A DNA stretch of 64,000 nucleotides, from positions 284,004,067 through 284,068,066 of the forward strand of contig OV884056.1 of assembly GCA_930367215.1 (NCBI GenBank), given 5' to 3'. Position 1 is the first letter of the stretch; each line of letters starts with the position of its first letter. The DNA comes from Pollenia angustigena. Taxonomy: Eukaryota; Arthropoda; Insecta; Diptera; Polleniidae. The notes below the pieces were generated by a model. It did not search any database. It was not told the DNA's origin and saw only the letters and a list, made by a program, of their open reading frames with translations. Below, in pieces: positions 1 to 8,400 of the stretch. The translations under genes were made by a program, and so were the position numbers.

Positions 1-518
1 CCTTGAAGTATGCCTCAACTTCGGTTGACGTTGGGAGATCATTTTCCATGTAAAAAAGCTTTTTAACAGACAAAGGCTTACTTTTGATAATATAAAAAAG
101 TATTTATTTGACTATGCAATTTAAATGATGTAGTTATTTAAATTAACTGCCTGTTCATCTATTTCCGAACGAAGATTTCGTTCGTATAACTTACATTTAA
201 AACAAAAAAAAAATTATAAAACATTGTTTTTGTTTTACATTAAAGTTAAGCGAACGAAGTTTTCGTTCGAAATCGATGAACAGGGGGTAAGTTCTAAAAA
301 ATATTATCCCTTTGAATAACAATAGAATAAAAACAACAATAGAATTTTTTATTTTGTTTTGTTTTAAATAAAATAAAAAAAAAACAAACCGTTTTTTTAT
401 GAAAATGGTCAAGTTTTTAGTGCATATTTTTTATTTTTTTAATGCATATTTTTTAATTTTTAGTGCATGTTTTATGCGCATATTTTCGATTTTTTAGTGC
501 ATGAAAATCTCATCCCTA
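1..518 (-). mobile_element. hAT-like element, truncated by the window edge
   Basis: The right end is CATCCCTA at 511-518, matching the terminus of the complete element at 41388-41951. Bases 1-80, read on the minus strand, align well with 41521-41600 (both contain a stretch translating as STSTE-like residues), so the two are the same family in opposite orientation. Repeats of a TTTTAGTGCAT-type motif at about 412-505 are subterminal repeats of the kind hAT transposases bind (inference). The left end lies outside the window. A small foldback element is nested at 145-294. Confidence 0.6.
145..294. mobile_element. Foldback/MITE-like palindrome (150 bp)
   Basis: The left arm (CCTGTTCATCTATTTC then GAACGAA) and right arm (the reverse complement, ending GATGAACAGG) form an imperfect palindrome across almost the whole element, including the inner TTACATTTAAAACAAAAA-type arms. 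It has no coding capacity. The target duplication is not clear. It is nested in the hAT copy at the window start. Confidence 0.5.
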
Positions 519-1319
519 GTTATAAGGGTGCGAGGGGCTATATTTTAGCCCTCAGAGGGACCCAGAAGTCCCGCTCGACCTAAATTTTATTAATTTCGCA
601 TTTTTTACACAATTACCTTTAATTTGAGTACCCACACATACCACTAAGTGGGCGGGCCGCTTTTTTTGATCCATGGGGTCCCAGGGGCCTCAGCCCCCTT
701 TAATTTTAATTTTGATTTTTTTCTTTTTTTATTCCAGAGGGGGTCCAATTTTTTTTTTTTTTTTTCGTACGCCCCGTAAAGTGCACTTTTGCCAAATTTT
801 CTTAATATAAAAAATGAAAAGCTTAAATATTGCCACATTTGGTGAAAAAGCTCCAATAGAAAAATTTGCCGGTGGTATCGATGTCAAAAGAGTGCGCCAA
901 AAATAAAACTATCGATAGTATTTTGAAAGAAAAATATTGCAAAAGGTTTTTAAAAAAAAATCTATTTAATTTTCATAATATGGTTAAAATTATGAAATAA
1001 ATTGTAATAAATTTTCCGGCATTTTTAATACAGTAAAAAATAAGTTAAAACGTCGAAACGCCTTTTTTCTATGCCGCCCACTTAACAACGCAACCACACT
1101 AATTTTGTACACACACACTTGCAGCACCGAGTTCTTCATCAACCAAACCATCATTCATGCAACAACCATAGTCAGTCAATCAACATCATTTATAAATATA
1201 CTTACACGACTCCAATAATTGTTGAAAATCTGAACAAATATCACACATGTTTCTTGTTTAAGTAATCTATTTTTCTGTTCTCTGCAAAATCCTTTAGTTG
1301 AACAGCTGCTTTCCACTTC
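519..1319. other. Intergenic sequence without a recognised gene
   Basis: A short GC-richer stretch (about 520-580 and 640-780, with long T runs) is followed by AT-rich DNA. No reading frame with family resemblance was seen. A CA-rich stretch at 1080-1180 has no coding signature I could confirm. Confidence 0.5.
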
Positions 1320-1502
1320 TTAGCATGCCAATTTGGTGCTCCGTACCGTTTTTTTGTTGGACTTTCGTTTGGAGCCTTTTGGCGTTTCAGGTTTCGTCTT
1401 TTTTTCTACTTCGCTGCTGTCGTCGTTGTCTATGTCGTCGTCTCGCTGTCTTCTATATTTCTTCGTCGCTAACTGCATAGAGGTTTCTTTCTCTTTTTCC
1501 AT
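1320..1502 (-). CDS. Small charged ORF, possible exon or chance ORF (60 aa)
   Basis: This is an ATG-started frame of 60 residues rich in Lys, Glu, Asp and Arg, with an acidic block (DDDIDNDDSSE) followed by a basic block (KGSKRKSNKK). Its base composition is less AT-biased than the flanks, which is why it is kept. The composition resembles the disordered tails of nuclear proteins, but no domain is recognisable and no convincing splice sites were found. A real first exon would need continuation to the left. Low confidence. Confidence 0.22.
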   Translation of the reverse strand: MEKEKETSMQLATKKYRRQRDDDIDNDDSSEVEKKTKPETPKGSKRKSNKKTVRSTKLAC

Positions 1503-1929
1503 TCGAACTTTTAGAAGCTTTTGGCAAAAACCCTATTTAGATTTTAATGAATTCTGCATCCATGTGCTTTATATTTATTGTTTCATAAAAATTTATTAAA
1601 TTTAATTCACTATTTTTCTATATGTATATATTTTTTGCAAAAACTTTATTCTCTCACACAGATTTTTTCTTCTAACAAACAGTGCAATAGTGATGTTAAA
1701 GTATTTAGTAATTGAATACAATCAAAAGGTAATCAGTATTTACTTTTTCTTTTAGTACTTAATAAATCAACTACTTCATTGTTGCATTTAATGGAAAAAA
1801 TACAATTCTTCAAAAATTGAAAATGGACGTTGATTTAAATTAAATATATTTAAAAAAGGATTTTTTTAATTAAGGTCAATCTTACATACTAGTTGTCAAG
1901 AACGTCTAAGCATAAGACATACAACTAAT
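1503..1929. other. AT-rich intergenic DNA
   Basis: Nothing recognisable was found; it consists of poly-T/poly-A runs and short ORFs only. Confidence 0.5.
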
Positions 1930-2165
1930 TAAAAACAAGTAAGAGTGAATTATTCGGCTATGCTGAATCTTATGATGCGATATGTGTTAGTTATCTGTGT
2001 ACAGTACATATGAAAAACTAGATATAATTTGACATCCAAATAACTAAATCGACTTAGAATTACTTAAGGACCCAGAACATATATATTTTGTGGGATCTAA
2101 GATGAACATCAAAAAGTGTATCACATGGAATGACAAACTTAGTATACCTTCATACACAGGTGCAA
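1930..2165 (-). repeat. Short internally deleted copy of the fly 'TATACCC...CTTACTTG' dispersed repeat
   Basis: It begins AAAACAAGTAAGAGTG with a GATTCAGC-type hairpin and ends with the reverse complement of the 'AAGTTTGTCATTCC' and 'TTCTGGGTCC' blocks seen at 24844-24960. Both termini of the family are therefore present about 235 bp apart in reverse orientation. It is non-coding. The same family occurs at 24844-26480 and 42165-42755. Confidence 0.5.
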
Positions 2166-2894
2166 ATCAGGAGTACAAAACTGTAAAAAGATATGTTATT
2201 TAATATGGTTAATTTAATTTCTTTTTAAACGGTGAAATTGTTTTAAAATTCCTACTTCGTAATGTTAGGCTTTCAGTTCCTATTCGCTTTTCTAGAAATT
2301 AAATTCCCCCAAGACTTTCACTCTTAGTCTGCAAATGACACCAATAACCTTTTAAGTGTCTTAAAAGACTTAAATCTTCATTTTTGTTGTATGTATACGA
2401 GCCAGTAAGAAATATTGGAGAAATAAGTCAATAAAAAATGTTGGGTGGGAATCCCGGGAATATGATAATTATTTCCCGCTTTCCCAGGAATCTAAAAAGC
2501 GCGGCAATTATATTGTTATATTATTTTTTTAAGACATTTACACTCATTTGAAAGGTGGTTTCAGATTAGTGTCTTTTTTAGCTTTTTAATGTGTATGTAT
2601 TTTGTTTTTAACTTTAGAATAAATATTTGCTTTTTATGAGCACCAACATATTTTATTTTTATTATCACATGATAAAATTATAGCAATTACACCAATATGA
2701 CTCAATAGAGCACCTTGTGAATTGCCTAAATGTATTAAAAGTAAATTTTTTTTTCTTACTAAGGCAGGGTGTTAGTTTTTATTATTTCACTTAAAATTCA
2801 AAAAGTTTTTATTTATTCCTTACTAATTGTACGTTTCCACTTACATGTTTTGGGCCACAAAACTAGTTTTGCTACTTGTTTTCCCATAAGTGGG
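2166..2894. other. AT-rich intergenic DNA
   Basis: No gene was recognised. A small hairpin-rich patch (TGGGAATCCCGGGAA, about 2447-2490) is the only non-AT feature. Confidence 0.45.
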
Positions 2895-3311
2895 GAACAG
2901 AATAGTTGCTGTAGTACAACGTTACAAACAAGGTATATTTATAGCAGGTAGCCGCGAGATTACTGTTGTTTTGTGATAAGAACTGTCAAACAGCAAAGGG
3001 GTTGATAAGAGACAAAAAAGACAAAAAACTTGTTTTCTATACAACATTTGACAGTTTGTATCACAAAACAAGCAAATAAAAATTAAACAACTGGCTTTCC
3101 GAGACTACCTGCTATAAATATACCTTGGTTACAAATAGCGCTGCAAGCTGTCAAAAGTTAAAAATGGTAGCTTCAAAATGGTGTCAACAGAATACGTAGT
3201 TTGTAGTAGTCTTGCAGTTGAAGCGCAAAATTCAAAATGTTTAACTTTGTTGCGCTACAGAGCATTTTTTAGCTTCAGCTACTACTACAACTTCTTAATT
3301 CTGTTCCAGGC
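2895..3311. mobile_element. Older inverted-repeat element containing a younger MITE
   Basis: GGGGAACAGAAT followed by a TTGCTGTAGTA-like arm at the left is mirrored by an arm ending TTCTGTTCC at about 3309. The middle is interrupted by the 199-bp MITE at 2929-3127. No clear target duplication was seen. Confidence 0.4.
2929..3127. mobile_element. hAT-type MITE, TIR CAAGGTATATTTATAGCAGG
   Basis: Perfect terminal inverted repeats (CAAGGTATATTTATAGCAGG ... CCTGCTATAAATATACCTTG) are flanked by a perfect 8-bp target duplication GTTACAAA at 2921-2928 and 3128-3135. An 8-bp duplication is the hAT signature. A second, 248-bp member lies at 44109-44356. Neither has coding capacity. Confidence 0.85.
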
Positions 3312-3554
3312 CACATTTTTCATGTTCGAAAAACTCAAACAATAACTAGTTTTGCTCCAAAACGTCGAAAATCATGAATACAACTCTTGTTATCCATTAT
3401 TGGTGATTGATAATTTCGAAAAGTGACATATTTAAAAAAATATCAAGACTTATTAAACAGGTTTATGCAACCCTACAGCTGATTTATTTGATTGCAGCGT
3501 AAAAATAATATAGTAAAAAGGTAGTAAATTATGTGCTTTTATAAACGCACATAT
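3136..3554. other. AT-rich intergenic DNA
   Basis: Apart from the right arm of the older inverted-repeat element (to 3311), nothing recognisable was found before the hAT-like terminus at 3555. Confidence 0.45.
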
Positions 3555-3583
3555 CAAGGCGAATTCATACAAGGTGACCTTGG

Positions 3584-4330
3584 TGTTTGGGCACACGGGG
3601 GTAGAGGTATATTGGGTTGAATAAAAGACACAATTGGGGGTACTTACCGGTACTGGTAGAAGTTGCTGAGATTCTACTGTCGCCGGCTGGTGGATGAGAT
3701 AAGGTGCTGAACGGAATCAAACTGTTGGGACTGTTCCAGTCGTTCACGTGGAGATGTTTCCCTTGGAGCTGTTGTTGAAGTGGTAGCGGATGGCGTGGTC
3801 GACGCTGGAACGAAAGGTCTATAACACACACGTAACCACGCACGTTTTCACGATTAGGATATGATGAACCCTTTGGTTCGTCTATTCCTCTTGTGGTTTC
3901 TTTAAAAAATGGCACGCAATATTTCGTAAGCCTAAAGAACACTTTACTTTTATACTTTTTCCAGATTGGATTCAAGCTGTCAAGGAAAAACAACACTTTT
4001 TATTTTGATTGTTATTAGGTTATTCAAGTATAACAATTTTTATTTGAAATTGGGTTTTATTTTTATATGTAACAACACTTTTTGTATGTAGCTATGTAAC
4101 AGTTTTAATTGCAACTCAAAAAAACTTATATTTTTAATTTTTTGTTTAAGGCACTGCACAATAAGAACTTCACTATTCAGAATTTATTACTTGAATGACA
4201 AAATTGACAAAAATGAAATATATAGCGGGAAAAAAAAACATGACGAGTCAACTTACTCGTTATTGAAAAATGTAGGGTTTTCATGCTTTGCAAAATGTTG
4301 CAAGGTATGAAGGGTTTCCGTGCCTAAACA
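3584..4330 (-). repeat. 3' LTR of BEL/Pao copy A
   Basis: The 747-bp LTR is bounded by TGTTTGGGCAC (3584) and GTGCCTAAACA (4330), which are inverted repeats of each other. On the minus strand it holds a TATA box, an initiator-like TCATTC, an AATAAA within about 15 nt of the predicted start, and a GGTAAGT splice donor (see the 5' LTR entry). Confidence 0.93.
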
Positions 4331-4344
4331 TCCCGCCCCCCCTT
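4331..4344 (-). promoter_or_regulatory. Polypurine tract (plus-strand primer), copy A
   Basis: The minus strand reads AAGGGGGGGCGGGA immediately before the 3' LTR start TGTTTAGG, the usual position and composition of the RNase H-resistant purine primer. The same tract is at 14436-14449 in copy B. Confidence 0.85.
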
Positions 4345-4642
4345 GGTATAACCAAGATAACCACGAGGGCAGGTTGTACAGGCCTAGAAATCCTAGCCAC
4401 GGACAAGCAGTTAAGTTCTAATAAGGTTGCAAAATAATTCATATAATAAATTCAATAGTAACATTAGTGAAGTGAAAATATAAAAAGTTATCATACAATT
4501 CAAGGGAAATACAAAAAAAAATAATTTCATTAATTAGGATGCATAGGTATAAACATAAGGGCAAGTATAATTCATGATTAAATTCGATATAATTTCATTA
4601 AAAAAGTGTATCAATGTTGGTTGATGGTAAAGATGTTGTCGT

Positions 4643-5428
4643 TTAAACTCCAAATTTTCCAATGATGACCCATCCTAGTACAGTGTCTTGGGCGACTGGA
4701 GAGCCAATTGAGGCCAGTTGAATCCCGTTGCGTATGATTCGTGGGTAGATATCTGCTCCCAGGACAAGGTTGATGGAGTTACTTTCGAAGAAATCTGGAT
4801 CAGCCAGCCGTAAATTACGATATGCGTCTGCGACACTACGATCGAGATGTTTAGCTGGTGGTTTTAAGGGTAACTCACTGGAAACCTTGGCCCTTACAGT
4901 AAATGTCCCGTGTTCTTCTTCAAACCGGGTCCGAAACGTCAATTGACACCATTTGTCCGCATTAAACCGTTCAAACGGCAGGTGGTACCGTTCAACAATA
5001 AATGGTGCGATTAAACTTGTAGTTGCGCACGGATTTAGAAGGCCGCGGACCATGTTCCACTCATTGTCTAAACGAATTTGCAGCAATACTGTAGGGATCA
5101 CGGTGGTGTCATCTGCTCGACTCAAATTCTCGTTTGCTCTGGTGATCTCAGGCTGATGAAGGAGAGTATGGTGTTGTCCATTGCAGTCGTGACAGCGCTC
5201 ACTGCTGCGACAGTTTTTGAGACAATGAGAGTGGGCGAGGCAATTTCGGCAGTACTGGTGACGCTTAACGATGTCCTTTCTGTCAGAGACGGTCATTCGC
5301 AAAAATTTGCTGCATTTGCGGAGTGGATGGCCCTTACGGCATAGGCGGCAGTCCGGGTTTTTAGAACGTGGTTGCACTCGTTTGCTCCGCTCTTCGACGG
5401 GAGAAACTTCGCGGCTGCGGTGGTGCAT
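4643..5428 (-). CDS. BEL/Pao ORF2: zinc-knuckle plus protease-like protein (261 aa), copy A
   Basis: This separate ORF lies in the env position, 42 nt after the gag-pol stop and about 310 nt before the 3' LTR. Residues 27-91 carry Cys/His clusters (CRLC...H....C, CRNCL..H, CHDC...HH.LLH) matching the gag zinc-finger block of the main polyprotein. Residues 115-261 match its protease region, including the shared NLRLAD, LGADIYP and VLGWVIIGK blocks. In the catalytic loop the polyprotein has LIDSAS, whereas this ORF has LLNPCA, so the active-site Asp is Asn-132. It looks like a duplicated nucleocapsid/protease module that has lost proteolysis; a role in RNA or capsid binding is inference. It has no signal peptide or membrane segment, so it is not a classical env. 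The ATG at 5428 is preceded by a splice acceptor. An identical ORF is at 14749-15534. Confidence 0.9.
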   Translation of the reverse strand: MHHRSREVSPVEERSKRVQPRSKNPDCRLCRKGHPLRKCSKFLRMTVSDRKDIVKRHQYCRNCLAHSHCLKNCRSSERCHDCNGQHHTLLHQPEITRANENLSRADDTTVIPTVLLQIRLDNEWNMVRGLLNPCATTSLIAPFIVERYHLPFERFNADKWCQLTFRTRFEEEHGTFTVRAKVSSELPLKPPAKHLDRSVADAYRNLRLADPDFFESNSINLVLGADIYPRIIRNGIQLASIGSPVAQDTVLGWVIIGKFGV

Positions 5429-5462
5429 AGTTACTGTAATGAGGAAAAAATAAGGGGGGAAA
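5429..5462 (-). promoter_or_regulatory. Splice acceptor for ORF2, copy A
   Basis: The minus strand reads TTTTCCCCCCTTATTTTTTC followed by CTCATTACAG and then TAACT-ATG: a long polypyrimidine tract, CAG, then the ORF2 start 5 nt on (exon start predicted at 5433). It lies in the 42-nt gap between the gag-pol stop and ORF2 and is repeated at 15535-15568 in copy B. Splicing from the 5' LTR donor (13007/13008) would remove about 7.6 kb including gag-pol. Confidence 0.75.
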
Positions 5463-5470
5463 ATTAATTG

Positions 5471-8400
5471 TCATGCCTTTGACGGGGGTGGCAGTAGCAC
5501 AAGTTTTACAATCGGACGGGTTATGAGGCCATTAGCGGTGCGGATTTCAGAAACTCTAACTCGGCTATCGGGACCAGTAAAGATTTTTTCAATGCGACCC
5601 AGACGCCATTGATTTGGGGGTAAGTTATCGTGTCGAATAACTACCAGATCGCCGATGGCAAAGTCTCGCTGAGGGTGTTTCCATTTATTTCGCTTGTGAA
5701 GTTCGGTGAGGTATTCTTCCTTCCATCTACGTGCCAAGTGATGGTGAAGAATTTTTAGCTTTTGCCAACGATTGACATAGCTGAGGGAATGGCTGGATAA
5801 GTCAGGTTCGGGGGGAGACAAAAGTGGGGTTCCGACGAGAAAATGACCTGGCGTCAGGGCGCATAAGTCTTTTGGGTCCTCATTCATGGGGCTTAAAGGT
5901 CTTGAATTTAAGCACGCCTCAATTCGTGCTAGCATTGTGCTGAATTCTTCATAAGTAAAACTTTGACTATGGCACAGTTTCTTGAAATGGGCCTTGAAAC
6001 TTTTGACCCCTGCCTCCCAAAGGCCACCCATATGGGGGGCGCCAGGGGGGATGAAGTGCCAGTCGACGGGAGTAAATCCATCCTGAGAGAGAAGGCCCTT
6101 TTGAATCTTAGACAAGAAATGTTGTTGATCGCCATGGAGGACATTAGCAGCGCCTACAAAGGCGGTGCCATTGTCGGAGTACATATCGTGGGGGGTGCCT
6201 CGTCGTGAAAAGAACCGAGCAAAGGCGGCAAGAAAGGCTTGTGTGGATATATCGCCGGTAGCTTCGAGATGGATCGCTTTTGTTGAAAAGCATACGAAGA
6301 CCAACACGTATCCTTTGGTGACTCTACAGCCACGACCCGCATAAGATTTTATGTCAAAAGGCCCCGCGAAGTCTACGCCAGTGCGACAAAAAGGGCGTGA
6401 TAAACTTACACGTTCGGGGGGTAAAGCGGCCATAATCTGTTGACCAATTTGGCTTTTATGTCTCACGCATGTTACGCAATGGGATAAAATAGTTTTTATC
6501 AGCATTTTCAGTTTAGGGACGTAGTAACGGAGTCTTGTCAAGCGATGTAAAAGCGCATTTTGACCATGTAGAGTGTGTTTGTGTAAATACATGAGAAACA
6601 ATCTGGTGAAGCGCGCATGGTAAGGCAATAAAATGGGGTAACGTTCATCATAGCGCAAGGTAGGAGAATCTGCCAATCGACCATTTATTCGCATGATTCC
6701 GTTGGAATCAAGAAAGGGGTTAAAAGTTAGAAGCGAGCTTTTCCGAGGCAGTGGTTTTCTTTCAGATAACTGTAAGTATTCTTCGCTAAAGTGGGATTTT
6801 TGACAAGCGACTATTAGACAATTTTTTACGGAAATTATTTCCTTGGCCGACAGTGTTTTTTGACTTATCTCTTCCGCTGCCAACTTGGTTCTTGTGCGTT
6901 TATAAAATCGAAAAATATAACCGATTACTCTTAGCGCTCGAGGTAGGTCTGAAAAATACTCAAGAATATCGTCTTGCTTTATCAAGGTTGGATGTGCACG
7001 AATTGTTCTAATTTCTTCTTCTGTGTCAAACTCCTTGTCTCGCGATGGCCAGTCTGAATGAGGACGTCTTAGCCAAGCGGGCCCACGCCACCACAACTCA
7101 CTAGATGACAAGTCACGTACTGAAATGCCACGTGAGGCCAAGTCAGCGGGGTTACTTTTTGATTCGACATGAGACCACGAATCCTTTCCTACCTTTTCGA
7201 TTATAGACGAAACTCGATTTTCGACGAACGTTTTCCACTTATGAGCTGGTTTTCTCAACCACGCCAACACGATGGTGGAATCTGTCCACAGGAAAATTTT
7301 ATAGTCTTTGAGATTGAGTTGCGCTTGAATAGAATCCATCATATTCGCCAGCAATTCTGCTCCACATAATTCCTTACGTGGTAGGGAAACAAATTTAACG
7401 GGAGCAACTTTCGATTTTGCTGCTAAAAGGTGGCTAGTGACAAATCCGTCATTTTCAGAGCGAATATAGATGGCGGCTGCGTACGCCTTTTCTGACGCGT
7501 CGCAGAAACCGTGCAACTCGACTTTGTAGGCAGGATCGTAATCTATGAAACGGGGAATTCTGACTTCTTCAATCTTTATGTAGTCATCGAGAAATTCGCG
7601 CCATTTGTTCATAGTAAGGGGGTTCAAATCTTCATCCCAATCAGTACCATCTTTCCATATTTGCTGCATGATTATTTTTGCCATTATAATTTTGGGAGAT
7701 AGCCATCCAGCTGGGTCGAATAACTTGGCAATTTCAGAAAGCACACATCTTTTTGTGGTTAATTCGCGATTCGGTTTAGCTTTGAGCTTGAAATAAAATT
7801 GGTCGTTACCAGCATTCCACCTGAGTCCTAAAGTTTTCGTAATACTGGACTCAGACAGTTGAAGGAATTCTTCACCTAGCAGGTGTGTTGAAGGCAGACC
7901 TTGCAGCACCATTTCGTTGTTAGACGTCCATTTTCGTAGCGCAAAACCTGCTGTTTTGAGAACTGCTATAAGTTCATCGCGAAATTTTATTGCCGACGAT
8001 ATGGTATGGGCACCCGAAAGGACATCATCAACATACATGTGATTTCGCAAGATTTCACATGCTTGAGGGGAAGTGGATTCGCTTTCTTTTGCGAGTTCTA
8101 GCAACGTTCTTATGGCTAGATAGGGCGCACAGTTCACCCCGAAGGTGACTGTGTTCAACTCAAAGTCCTGGGTTAACTCATTCGGGGAATCACGATGCAA
8201 AATTCGTTGAAAGGGGGTGTGCTTGGGGTGCACCAAGATTTGGCGGTACATTTTTTCGATGTCCGCGTTAAACACGTAGCGGAAAAATCTCCATCTCAAT
8301 AGCAAAATCATTAAATCTGACTGCAGAACGGGGCCAGGATGAAGTAAATCATTAAGGCTTATGCCATTGGATGAGGGGCTGGAGGCATTAAATACCACGC

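Noticed and set aside
3565..3996. 143-codon open frame in the LTR (also 12889-13356 and 13614-14102)
   Set aside because: It begins with GTG after an in-frame TAA and contains no ATG. The frame is open up to the splice donor and would be in phase with ORF2, but without an AUG it is better read as untranslated leader.
4248..4262. Second donor-like motif CGA|GTAAGT in the LTR
   Set aside because: It lies upstream of the TATA box, in U3, so it would not be in transcripts starting in that LTR.
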